The notes under the pieces were generated by a model. That model saw only the letters and a program-made list of their open reading frames with translations. It ran no database searches and was not told the origin of the DNA. The translations under genes were made by a program, and so were the position numbers. From assembly GCA_038496445.1 (NCBI GenBank), contig JALMLS010000550.1, forward strand, positions 16,941 through 80,940: a stretch of 64,000 nt of DNA, in the 5' to 3' direction. Source of the DNA: Trichosphaerium sp. ATCC 40318. Its lineage: Eukaryota > Discosea > Flabellinia > Trichosidae. Positions within the stretch are counted from its first letter, which is position 1; each line of letters begins with the position of its first letter. This document shows, one piece after another, positions 34,221 through 44,986 of the stretch.

Positions 34221-35328
34221 AATTTACGTGTATTGGCTGTTGTATTGTATCTAATATTTATGTTTTAACTACGACTTTGCTCCAGCTAAGCCTAGACCCA
34301 AGTTATTTCAATTTTTCAACATTCAAAACACGTGCTACCTCAAGTAGTGAAAATAAGCAAACAGACCTTTATTAACGCTGTTAAGGAACCTTTAATTTAA
34401 GCCACTTGTCAATACATCACAACTACTGAAGATATTATCTATCTCATTCAAGTTTTACTAGTATTTTCTAGAAAGTGAGTTTCTAACACTTTTAGCAGAT
34501 CTAGCAAGAACTGAAACTGTCACATGGCGTAGTGGCAATTCTGTCCTTCGTGTGCACTACAAAGCTATTGCATTACTGCCAAACACGGTATTAATGCCCC
34601 AAACACTATTTGCTGTATGTTTTGCTTCAAAACAACGCGCGTGCATAACTTACTAGCGCTACGCTTAGCGCCTACCCCACGCTAACAAAAGCGCTGTAGT
34701 AACACCCAAACAGCGAGGCATGTGTAATGACGTTAAAACCTCTCCACAACACCACCATCGTTGCTGTAGGCTTTGCAAACGCCGCCAGGTGTCAACTATG
34801 TTAACATGTAAATAAAAAAATTACTTTGGGTTTGATAAATCACGTGAGTTTGAAAAAGGTTGGATGAGCTGGACATGCGAGGGCAGATCACACACTTTTA
34901 AAAAGCGAGATTTGCAAGATCTGTCAGAAATATCAAATCCGCCAGCTCTGACAGATCGGGCGGAAATGGATTATTGCTAAAGTAGCCTGTCTCAAAACTT
35001 GAATGAAACAGACAATAAAACTATGACAGAATTGTTGGGTTGCCATGACACAGACCGTTTTGTTATTTAATACAAACTCAGAGAACAATGTATCACTATT
35101 CGACAACGTAAGAAATTGAGATGAAGGAAGGATCAATTATAACAAAGACACTATTCGGGTTAATAGTCATTTTGATGTTTGACTTGTTATGTGGTTTAGT
35201 ACATAAAAAAAGCATGCACACATGATTTCTACTCAGGTTTTTTTTTGGATGAACACGTGATCAAGAAAAAAAAAACGACATTTTCTTGTCGTAGGATTGT
35301 TTTATTTTTTTTCTTCTTTTTTTTTTTT
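34221..35328. other. intergenic, about 1.1 kb
   Basis: Promoter side of R1 (CACGTG at 34329-34334), then 34841-34846 and 35254-35259 near the 3' end of the next minus-strand gene. Inverted GATCTG motifs lie around 34915-34955. No exon recognised. Confidence 0.4.
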
Positions 35329-36597
35329 TTACAATGGTTTCAATAGTTCCAATACACTACCATCAGCTTGAGTTACATTAACCCATGAATAATCAGCAGG
35401 AGTAAAGTTAATATCCATTGTTGCTACTCTACTATCAGGTATGTTATCAAGCTCAGAAGAAGAGATCCTCAAGCTAAAAAGAAAGTAAACAAACAAACAA
35501 CATTCAATGAACCAAAGTGATAAAAAAAAAAAAAAAGGAACGAAGACGTACTGGATGTCAGTGTTGACTGTCTTGCCTACACAACTACCAGTTCTCAAGT
35601 AGTAGTTCGACCATGTTTTGAACGCTCCTTGAGCATGACGACAACACTCATGTCCCTCTTCTGGACACTCAAGAGGCTTTGAATTCAATGGAGTAAGACT
35701 CAAACGAGCGTATAATGTTTCAACACATTTTGCGCTTGAGTACTTTGCTGGATCACATCGATCAGCAATAAGGTCCTCAATACTTGGTTGAACCTGAGTC
35801 TTTACACGGAAAAAGTACTCAAACTCATGATTACACATGTACAAGTCCTTATTCAGAATAACATTGTTAAAATAGTCCGTCATTCTAGGGTGAAAATATC
35901 AGCCAAAATAATTTCAAAGAAAATAAGAGCGAGACTCAGGATGTTTACAAAGGGGTAAATACGTACTCAGCAACTGAAAGAGGTACGGATCTGATTGACG
36001 AAAAGTCATTCGCGAAAGCTAGATTAGGATCCGTCAACTTGAAAGTCGTGTGTAAATCGGTGTTTACAGTCCTCAAAGGAACAGTAGTGGCGGTTTCAGC
36101 GAATTTAATACCGCGTTTACTAGTTTTACTCGTGTCGTCAGTGGTACTTAGAGTTATTGTAGGAGAAGCTGGCTTGACACCAATATCAGAGGCAACAGCT
36201 AATCGCAAATGGACTTTTACATCACCAGGTACAAGCCTTGGTACTACGCGGCGTAAGAAAATCTTCATCAACGGTTTTTGTTTTAAAATCCAATCAAAGC
36301 GTCTCTTAGACACTAAGTGCAACAATTTCACAAAGTTTTGTGGTGTGTACCTGTAAAGGCTCTGAGTAGAGGGTCTTCACGGTAGATAGTAGCAATAGAT
36401 GTAGCAATCTCTTTATCAGCCTATGTTGAAGCGGTTAGTTTTCGTTTCGGGCATGTATTGTGATTTTGGAGTACATTATAGCGACCTTCGGTTAATTCCA
36501 AGGATAGAGATTTTAACAAGTCAGCTGTTGTTGTAGCAGCGTATAAAACTGAAAAGAGACAAGTCAAAACGACTACGAGTGCAAGAAATTTTTGCAT
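35329..36597 (-). CDS. secreted Cys-containing protein of unknown family
   Basis: Five exons: 36597-36475, 36420-36351, 36312-35967, 35884-35552, 35473-35329; 338 aa. A clear signal peptide (MQKFLALVVVLTCLFSVLYA) is followed by an amphipathic part (ADKEIATSIATIYREDPLL), a beta-rich middle (VPGDVKVHLRLAVASDIGV; SIRSVPLSVAE), and a Cys-rich segment (ADRCDPAKYSSAKC; LECPEEGHECCRHAQGAF; GSCVG). The end is strand-rich (TPADYSWVNVTQADGS). No named family recognised. It is divergent to the first DUF2589-like gene (starts 156 bp apart), so shared regulation is possible. A minus-strand AATAAA lies at 35306-35301, just past the stop. Confidence 0.75.
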
Positions 36598-36752
36598 GCT
36601 ACGCTATATTAGCTATAAATCGATTATTAAACAAGAGTACGTTGTTTTGAGGCGTGGCTAGCAACTTTGTAAAACTCTCGTGAACCCTTCGGGTTAGGTG
36701 GACTTAAATAGAAAAGGTGACTTACACTATTGTGAAACTATCGAAAAAAAAC

Positions 36753-38060
36753 ATGCAAATGTGGAGACTACTTGCCTTGGCTTTACTTGCCACAGTTGTG
36801 TTTTCGCAAGACCCTGTTGAAAATGTATTGGGTAGCGTAGACTTCGCTTCTCTTCTCTCTGCGCCTTTGTCTGCTGCAATTGACGCACAGATTCAATCTA
36901 ACCTTGCTACCGTTGATTTCATTCAATCGGTTGGCTTCAACGACGATGGGTCGGTCAAAACGGCAAGTTAAAAAAAAATTCATGCGTTTTGTTTACAACA
37001 TGCTAGGCTGAGTTTAAATACACACAAGTTAACGATGAAACCTTTGGAACAGAAGAGGTCTCGTTGCAGGTAAAATAAAATGCACTCGCTTTCTATTCGA
37101 TCTTTAACCAACGTTTATAGTTACCTTTCTTGCTACTCCTACCACTCAACTACGTTAAAATCTCAGAGGTTAATGTTGAATTTAATATGCAATTGAATCA
37201 AGTCACAGAAAGAGAAAGCAAGAGTAACATCGAAGGCAGTACGTTCGTTATTAAACTCCTTGTTTGTACCAACCCGAAAATCAAAAACTGAAGAAAATAT
37301 TTTGCTACAACTTGTTGTTGTTGAAACTCGCTAATAACTCCCTTAGAACTCAACCTCGGTACCAGTGCTCGTAGTTACAGTAGACGCACAGCCATGAAGG
37401 GTTCTGTCAGCACACAATTTCAATCGAGTGTCACAGATAGAACTGAGCGCGCTTATTCCTTTAAAGTTACTGTAAGATATCTTCAATCGTTTTTTTAGTG
37501 AAAAGCATGAAACTAACAACTATGTTTTTTGTAGATGAAAGCTACAGGCGCTGGTGATACCCCTCCTGGTGTTAACAAACTATTGAGCCTCCTCGAAAAC
37601 GCAATCTTCGCTGGTACGTAATAAAGGAAGGATTTTTTTTTTAAATTGGCGCTTTTTCACCAAATGAACAAATGACTGAGCCAAGCTCGGAATGCGTTCT
37701 AGTATGCCTTGACATGCTCATATACGACTTTGAAGGCTTTTTAGCGTTTCAGCTGAAAGCATTGTTTATTCATGCGTTTTTTTTGTAGAGACCGTATCTA
37801 ACAATGACGCACCTACAACGGCACCAGAGACCGCCGGAAAGAGAGAACTGTTGTCAACTCAAGACCCAGCTGAAATAACACAAGAATATGAAACGCCTGA
37901 ATACGGAGAAGAGGAAGAAACCGAAGATGTAGAAGACGTAGCTGAAGACATCGAAGAGGAAGAACAAGAACCTCAATACGAAAAGGAAATTGCTCAAGAA
38001 CTCGAAAACGCTGAAATCGCTGCTGAATATGAAGCAGAGAACGAAGTTGTAGATGAGTAA
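36753..38060 (+). CDS. secreted DUF2589-family protein with acidic tail
   Basis: Six exons: 36753-36962, 37007-37069, 37121-37238, 37347-37471, 37535-37613, 37789-38060; 288 aa. Signal peptide MQMWRLLALALLATVVFSQ. The body matches the DUF2589 order: FASLLSAPLSAAIDAQIQSN, TVDFIQSVGF, a short FKYTQV strand, LPFLLLLPLNYVKISEVNV followed by EFNMQLNQV, a polar middle, AYSFKVTMKATGAGDTPPGV and LLSLLENAI. DUF2589 is best known from bacteria, where its function is unknown and the proteins are typically cytosolic. A signal peptide, introns and a C-terminal ~60-residue Glu-rich tail are therefore notable. Intron 1 begins GCAAGT (GC-AG). AATAAA at 38069. Confidence 0.85.
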
Positions 38061-38267
38061 ACGCATGAAATAAAAAAAAAAAATAGTTGGTCTATAGTGT
38101 AAATTAGTAAAAGGTCTATTTTTAATCAAGTCGGGAATCGGGTATCCGAAAATTTTCACGCATTTTTCCCTTCAAGTTCTTGAGGAATTGCCCTTTTGGG
38201 TAAGAGATTAAGGGATCCATATTGACTTAACAGACCGCGCACGATTGTTGAAATACCTCAAGCCACT

Positions 38268-39195
38268 ATGATGCGCCTTTTGCTGTTATTGGTTACAATT
38301 CTTGCTGTTGCTAATAGCACAGACACTGCTATTGATATACTAAACAACATCCCCTTTTCCGATATCGTCGGTGGTGCTTTCTCTGCTGTGATTGATGGAC
38401 AAGTTCAAGCTTCCCTCGCCGCTTTAGAGTTCATGCAAGACATTGGTTTCGATACAGACCCAGTAACTGGCCAATCCACTGCCAAAACGGTACAAAACTT
38501 TCGGCTGCAACGAAAAAAAACGGTGTTTTACAGCTATTTGCTCACAAAATGCTTTTAGGTTGAATTCAAGTACCAAAAAAGCACACCAGAGGGCGTACAA
38601 GATATTGCCATTAACGTACGTTTCTTTTAGTGCGAAACCTCGACTTCCAGCTGTACAACCTCAAACAAACACGTAGGTACCTGTTATCTCACTCATTAGA
38701 GTACCTTCCCTCGCTGTAGAGGATGTCTCCATTGCTTTTAACGTTAAGTTGAACACAATCGAAAGAACAACCAGCTCTGGCAAGCGTGACCTCGGCGCTA
38801 CGAAATTGTACGGCAACGCTACAAAAATTTAAACCAAAAAAAAACAGACCCAAAACGCTTCCATACTAATCTACTCGCTAGGCCATTCTCTAACAGAGCC
38901 CTACCTGCTCGTTACACTGGTACGCTGTTTTTCATGTTTCACGTGAAAATCCCTTTTTCGTCCTAGTGTCTTTGTTTCGCTTACAAATGCTTTAGTACCA
39001 CGATTTACCGTCCAACCAACTACAAGACGTGAAGAAGGCGCCCAACAAACCCAACAAACCTACCAAGTCGAAATTAAGGTTAACGCCAAGCAACAAGCCA
39101 CTTCTGGCGGTCTTACCCGTGTATTGGACGCTTTGCTCGCATCTGTCGTTCCTACTGACACCATCGTTCCTGCTACGCCTACAGCCGCCCCTTAA
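38268..39195 (+). CDS. secreted DUF2589-family protein
   Basis: Five exons: 38268-38489, 38559-38615, 38677-38807, 38882-38919, 38996-39195; 215 aa. Signal peptide (MMRLLLLLVTILAVANS), then IPFSDIVGGAFSAVIDGQVQ, ALEFMQDIGF, FKYQKSTPEG, VPVISLIRVPSLAVEDVSI followed by AFNVKLNTI, and a C-terminal VEIKVNAKQQATSGGLTRVL helix. This is the DUF2589 pattern, in tandem with the gene at 36753. The intron after the LNTI segment is at the same protein position as in the neighbour, supporting tandem duplication. It lacks the acidic tail and ends in a short Thr/Pro run (PATPTAAP). AATAAA at about 39225. Function unknown. Confidence 0.85.
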
Positions 39196-39398
39196 TTCGT
39201 GTTTGTGTAAAGCTACAAAGTTAAAATAAAAAAAAAATCACAAAAAACTCTTGTTCTGTTAATTGTTGACGGCCGTCAATACCAACCAATTGCACTACCT
39301 TCTTCAAAAAAAAACTTCGAGTAAAAAACTGGATGTAAAGCGCGTAGTCATTTGGGTAGAGATTGTATTTTTTTAATTGTTTTTTTTGTTACATGCAT

Positions 39399-40680
39399 TT
39401 ACGAGTTGGAAACGAGATTATCACTGAGCTCCTCAAATCCTGCAAACTCCACCTTTACAAACATAAATGTTAGCACACAAATTGACAAAAACGCTACAAG
39501 TGAACATACCGTGTAGTCCAAGTCAATGTTCCATCGTTTAGTTCCAACACGTTTGAGACCCATTGTCATAAGTCCGTCTCTCTCAAACGTACGTCCCTAC
39601 AAATATCAATACAAAGCACAAATACATCTTTTAATTAACGTACTTGAACCTTTACATTATACGTAGGCTTCAGAAGAGGAAGATCTACAAAAGAAAACTG
39701 AAGTCAGTTTTCAGCTACTTGCAACTTGTGTTTCTTTTTGTCGCTCAAAAACGTACCAATCAACTCCGATACACGAACACTGGTCGTCTCTCCATCAACA
39801 GTAAAGTTCAACTAGGCCTCAAAGTAAGAAAAACGTTCAAAGACGGCCTTGCAACAAAGTGAAATGATAGATAACGTACAGTTTGTTTGTTCTCGTATAT
39901 CTCCAAAAGAGAATAAGCAGTAGTCACAACAGATCTTATATGAGACTCTAAGAACCCACCCATCATACTACCATAGAAAGATCCTACACGAAGTGCAGAG
40001 GCACGCATAATAGTAGGTGAGTCTTCATCGTCCAATTTTCTCTGATAACTGTACTTAGGTTCCAGCCACTCGGCTGTACCTCTAAGTTGTGGCCCTTTAG
40101 TGAATGTAGCGGTAGCTCTTGTGGTGCCATCAAGGTTGCTGAAGTCACTAACTGTAGTGGCTGTAGTCTTGGTTGGCTGGGTTGTATCTACGGGTTCGAT
40201 GGTCTTTATTGGTTCAAATGTCGTAGTTGAGGTCTTCACAGGTTCAAGCGTCTTAACTGGCTCTAACGTCTTCAATGGTTCAACCGTCTTTACGGGTTCC
40301 AATGTCTTGATAGGCTCTGAGGTCTTCACAGGTTCAACCGTCTTAACTGGCTCCAACGTCTTCACAGGTTCAGCTGTCTTTACGGGTTCGAATGTCTTGA
40401 TAACTGGTCTGGAGACCGTATTTGTTTTGAAAGTACTTTTTTTTGAATACAAAGTATCTTCTGCTGAATCTTTTGGGCTTGTTGTTTGAGGTTCTTCGCT
40501 TTCGCTTGTTTCTTCCGTTTCAGATTCTGTTGTAGGTTCGACTTGTTCTTTAGGTAGAGTTGGTTTGAAAGTAGCCCAATCGAATTCACGTGAGTCTGTT
40601 GCAACTACTTCAGCTTTTAATGCTGTCAATGGTTGTATTAAACCTACCGATAGTAAGTTAGTTGTCTTTAAGAATGACAT
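39399..40680 (-). CDS. protein with EPVKT repeats and divergent DUF2589-like C-terminus
   Basis: Five exons: 40680-39880, 39811-39757, 39684-39644, 39596-39510, 39452-39399; 345 aa. The N-terminus may be a weak signal peptide (MSFLKTTNLLSVGLIQPLTA). Residues about 90-160 are an array of six-residue repeats (EPVKTx, about a dozen). After it come RVGSFYGSMMGGFLESHI, SLLEIYENKQ, a strand TTSVRVSELI and DLPLLKPTYNVKVQG, spaced like the start of DUF2589 proteins, then TFERDGLMTMGLKRVG and a short acidic end. The DUF2589 link is by pattern only. Its position between two clear DUF2589 genes, on the opposite strand, supports it. The product may be exported, with the repeat region as a spacer. Confidence 0.65.
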
Positions 40681-41291
40681 TGTAATTTGTTACCTTGTTC
40701 TGCGCGTTTTTTCATTAGCTCTATTAAATACGTCATGTCACCTGCGAAAAAGAACGCTGGGGTGACGTATAGATGTGTAGCAGGTTTGGTGTCATCTGGT
40801 GAACATTCCAAGCGGGAAATTACTATTTCGTTATTTCTAATACCACACGACGCTATTATTTGTAAGTGTGACTACGTGGAATGTATTAAGAGTACCAGCT
40901 AAACTTTTCGATATTTTATTTTCGGAGAGACATCCCTCAACCGTTAAATCTAAAGTCTTGGCATTGCACAGAGAAATAATTTGAAGAATGCAAACCTTTA
41001 GCGAATTAGGGTTTACAAAAGTTCATGAGAAACTTTTTTAACAGTATGTACGGCGTAGACGTTGTAATTAAAGCGTGCACAACATATAAAATCGAGTGTG
41101 TAAACAAAAATATTTTTTTTTGCGAAATCTTCACCAAAACTCTACGTACAAAAACCGCTATACGCGACAATTGCCGTGCAGCAACTTCCTTCATTTTTTC
41201 ACTAATTCATCTCAGTTTGGCAGAACCTCGTGAACGATTTCGGGGGGAATTTGCCCTTCTAACTCACATTCTCACACAGTTTATAAGTAAC
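40681..41291. other. intergenic, about 0.6 kb
   Basis: Divergent promoter region between the EPVKT-repeat gene and the fourth gene of the cluster. CACGTG at 40587-40592 is just inside the former. No exon recognised. Confidence 0.4.
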
Positions 41292-42214
41292 ATGCAACGT
41301 TTCTTGCTCATCTGCTTGACCTTATTCGTAGTCGGTTCCTTCGCCAATGGCGGTAGAGAACTCGCCTCCCTAAACTTCCAAAATCTTATCGGTGGACCAC
41401 TCACAGCCGTTATTGAGGCTCAGGTACACACTTTCCCACTGCGAGTAAACAACTAAGTTTTTTTTTCTAGGTCGCTTCTGCTCAAGCAACCGTAGACTTC
41501 ATCCAATCCGTTGGTTTTGAAGAATCTGGTGAAGCTCGCATGGTACGTTAATAGATCTTCTTTTTTGCTTTTTTTTTGCTTCGTTTTCGTTCTTTTCAAG
41601 TTTTATCACCACAACGCACTCCTGGCGTTATTTTTTTGCTGTCCAACAGGCTACAGCGCTATTCTAAATGTTCATGAGAATCAAGCAAAACTTTTTCCTA
41701 TTTCGGAACCTTCCTTCTTACCCTTACCTTTAGGCTCTCTTTACATTCCAAGAGTACAATGAAGGTGCTGATAACTCCTCAGCCGAACTCAGAAACGTCA
41801 GCATGGAGGTATGCAATAAAACAAAAAAAAAAAAGCCGCCAACAATTTTTTCATTAACTTAATTTGTAGATCCCATTTTTGATGCTTTTCCCACTCCCAT
41901 ACATGCGCATTACCTCTTTCGAACTTGACTTCAACGCCAAGATCAACTCTGTTTCCCAAAGAGTCAGAAGCCGTGAATTCGGTCTCGGTGTCTCCGCTGC
42001 TGTCAAAGCCGGTTGGGGTCCAGTTAAACTAAATGTCAAGACATCCATGTCTTACAAATCCGCAAGCTCTTCCACCAACAAGAAGGAATCAAGCTACTCC
42101 ATGGCCATCAAGGTCCGTGCTGAGAACATGGTTGAATTGCCAGAAGGTGCTAGAGAATTGCTCGATGCTCTCAAGCAAGCTATCCTTAAGGACAGCGCCC
42201 CAGCTGGACCATAA
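41292..42214 (+). CDS. secreted DUF2589-family protein
   Basis: Four exons: 41292-41423, 41471-41542, 41734-41808, 41870-42214; 207 aa. Signal peptide (MQRFLLICLTLFVVGSFA) followed by the most canonical DUF2589 sequence of the cluster: FQNLIGGPLTAVIEAQ, ATVDFIQSVGF, IPFLMLFPLPYMRITSFEL followed by DFNAKINSV, VSAAVKAGWGPVKLNVKTS, a Ser-rich loop, YSMAIKVRAENMVELPEGA and LLDALKQAIL. Bacterial relatives share the same order of an alpha-helical start, a PLL..PIPY strand and a final helix. There is no membrane anchor, so a soluble secreted or lumenal protein is expected. AATAAA at 42254-42259. Confidence 0.88.
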
Positions 42215-42640
42215 GTTGTTTCCCTTCTAAAGCAAATATTTGCTCTATTACGCAATAAAGACCCTTTTTTTGTGTCTACACAGTTTCTAGTTAATATCTT
42301 GTATTTTTTTTGATTCGTTTTATAGCGTTTTTTTACGCTTGTTGTAATTGTGCCCTTTTGTTGTTGATTTAATTGTGCGTGACTGAATTTCGGAGTGTCT
42401 ATGTCTGTATTTTGCTGTGATGCGATACCTTCGTTTCAATAAACAACCCACGTGTAGGTAGCGGAGATATTACAACATCACACCTACAAAACGGATATTG
42501 TGAACGGCATACGGAAAAACCTGGTTTAACCGGTTCCTAATAAGGTAGCAATAAACGTACCAGTATCTAAAAAAGTTTAAGCTGAGTTTTTGAAAATTCT
42601 TTAAGTCGTTTGCCGTCCATCTGGTATTGCACTTACAGCT

Positions 42641-43286
42641 ATGTCTGACCATCGCGGGTTGTCTTTATCTCCCTACGATGATCAAAAGGATAAAAGGAAA
42701 AAATACGAACGAAAACGAAGAGAGAATCTTGCCAACGCTTTTGAAGAGCTCAGAGAGGTTCTAGAATCGAAGTACCTTCGAAAAAATCTTCTTTCACGAA
42801 ACGCGGTACTGCAAGAAGCTGCAGCGTGTCTTAGAAGCTTGTGTGAGAAGAAGGAAAAGACCCAAGGAACCGCAGCGTGGCTAGCAAACAAAGTAACGGA
42901 AATACCAGGCTTACCTGAAGTCGTACGCACCAAAACGAGCTAAATCGCTACGAAATTATCTGATAGCGCGTTTGGCGATAGGTGGCATTTGTAGAGGAGT
43001 TAAAAATTCAATGTGCTGTGACTAGAAATACAGAAGACCCAGAAACACGAAAACGTAGACGTACAGACTGTAACATTATGCATCAGCAAGTATTGGTACG
43101 TATTTATTTTTATTTCTTTGTGGATTTGTCATTTTTGTTTTTTTTTTGGGTTAAAATGAACCTAAAAAACGATAAAGAAATTGATTGTTTCCGTAAAGAA
43201 AGAAAGAAAAAAAATTCAATTGAAAACAAAAAAAAAAAAAAATCTCGAAGTGAAAGAATATTTTTTTTCTCGGTTTACAGCGCTAG
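42641..43286 (+). CDS. bHLH transcription factor
   Basis: Exons 42641-42922, 42982-43095 and a 6-nt last exon 43281-43286; 133 aa. Residues about 19-68 form a basic helix-loop-helix: basic region KRKKYERKRRENL with Glu23, Arg24, Arg26 and Arg27, helix 1 AFEELREVL, loop, helix 2 LSRNAVLQEAAACLRSL. The E-R-x-R-R arrangement is what class B bHLH proteins (Myc/Max/USF/MITF type) use to read CACGTG; the residue at the His5 position is Arg here. A short helical region after the bHLH (WLANKVTEI; VAFVEELKI) might extend dimerisation, but I see no regular leucine zipper. A basic patch (RKRRRTD) near the C-terminus could be a nuclear signal. CACGTG is strongly over-represented in this window, so this gene is of special interest. 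Confidence 0.8.
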
Positions 43287-44986
43287 TTGTAGTTTGGAAT
43301 TAGTCTAATTACGTTTATATAATATATATACAGGTTTTATACACGCTAAAAATCACATTGCACACGTTTAAAAAGCACCATTCACTCGTGTCTTTTCACT
43401 TTTTTTTTTAAACTTGTATAGTTTTTGGTTTAACCTTTTTTAGCCGGTTCCCTTGTACACCTCTTCACCATCTAACCCTAATAACTTGTCTTCGAGACTG
43501 CCTCACCTGCATAAAACTCAAACCGATAATAATACACACGTGCGTGTATAACGAACCCCACGTTTTTATAAACAACAATGTTCGAAAAAAAATATTGTTG
43601 GAATTGCTGCGTTTTTTTTAACACTTTTTATTTCTTTGTCTGTCCTCTATCGCTTCTTCGTTTTTACGAATATCCTAGCAACAACCACCAACGCCTAGAC
43701 CACTACCTCGTAGACCATATACGACAACAGGAACGCAGAACGCTTTGTTTGTATCAAGGTTTCTAATGGTACGCCTTTTTAATGTTTTGGTAGTTTGTAA
43801 GCGTTTATAAAACGCTACGAACACGTGTTGATCAAATTAAATTAAATTTCAAAAAAACCAGTTACATTGTATTTGTGAATCAATCACTCCGCCACGGTGT
43901 AATTATTGCGGGCTTTTTGTTATTCCGTTTACCGCGTTTTTATGGGTTCTTAAAATGCTTTCTTTATCGGCTTTGTTGATGCTTATATGGGTTATTTAGA
44001 ACTTCTTCGTATTCTTTGGTTTATGCTATTTTTCTGTGTATTCAAGTTATACTATACACGTGGACTCTAGTTCGGGGTATACCTCTCGGACATTGCTAGG
44101 CGGTACATAATTTTTGGCTGATGTCCGCATCCCAAAAAGCTATACTAATCTCCGGTACTAGTTCACAGCGTAATCTCTACAGCTTGGGAGCTCTCTGGCT
44201 TTTTTTATATGGCGTGTGGCGTATTTCTAGGAGTTTTGTACGTAATCTGTTCGAAATTGTGAACGAACCGGTTTTTTTTTTCCTTCAGTTTTCTGTAGAT
44301 CTTTTTATGTGTATCTTTTTTCTTACCTTTCCTCGTTTTATAGATTCTCTTGGTTAACCTCTGGACCATCTAAAATTATGATAAATAAAGCGAGGATACT
44401 AAGTGAACAAAAAACAAGTACCAATGATATTCATGCTAACGTACAGTACTTTCAATTTCCGATCTTCTCCATTTTTCTTTTCTTTTTTTTTGTTTTTTTT
44501 TGGTTTAATTCTTGAGTTAAGATTTTCTCCGAAAGTGAATTGAGTGATGAAGGATTGGCGTATCTGAACATACATTTTCCCCAAGGCACGTGACTAACAC
44601 GTTTTTTATGATCAACATCATTTTGAATGCAATAAGTCCCAAAATAGTCTCTAAACCTTTTAATTGTAGGTTATTCTATCTATACATACGTGAACCTAAT
44701 AGCCATGATGTTTGAGTACGTTTCTCAACCATTTTTTTTTCAAAATGTCTTGATGAATTCGTTTTGCTTTTTTTGCACGATTTCTCGTCCTTTTGTGAAA
44801 ATGCGATGTATAACTATACAAGCCAGTAGTCAACTCCTTGCTATTTTATGATATAAAGAGGGTGTAGTTCATTGTGAGAGAAAATCAGAGCAAGAAAAGG
44901 GATTTGAAGTGTGCTTTTTTTTTGTTTCGTTTTGAAATCTTGTGTGATTCCTTTTTTCTTTTTTTTGCTTATGAGATTACGTTTAG
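43287..44986. other. 1.7 kb with possible unresolved 5' exons of the TPR gene
   Basis: Open stretches at 44121-44200 (MSASQKAILISGTSSQRNLY), 44346-44440 (LTSGPSKIMINKARILSEQK) and 44515-44583 (KIFSESELSDEGLAYLNIHF) look coding and are flanked by splice-like sites. They may be upstream exons of the TPR-like gene, but phases could not be settled. 43287-44100 shows no firm gene. CACGTG at 43537, 43822, 44057 and 44587. Confidence 0.4.

Noticed and set aside
42682-42933. Minus-strand open frame opposite the bHLH gene
   Set aside because: The plus strand has a clear bHLH pattern and in-phase splice sites; the minus frame shows no domain.
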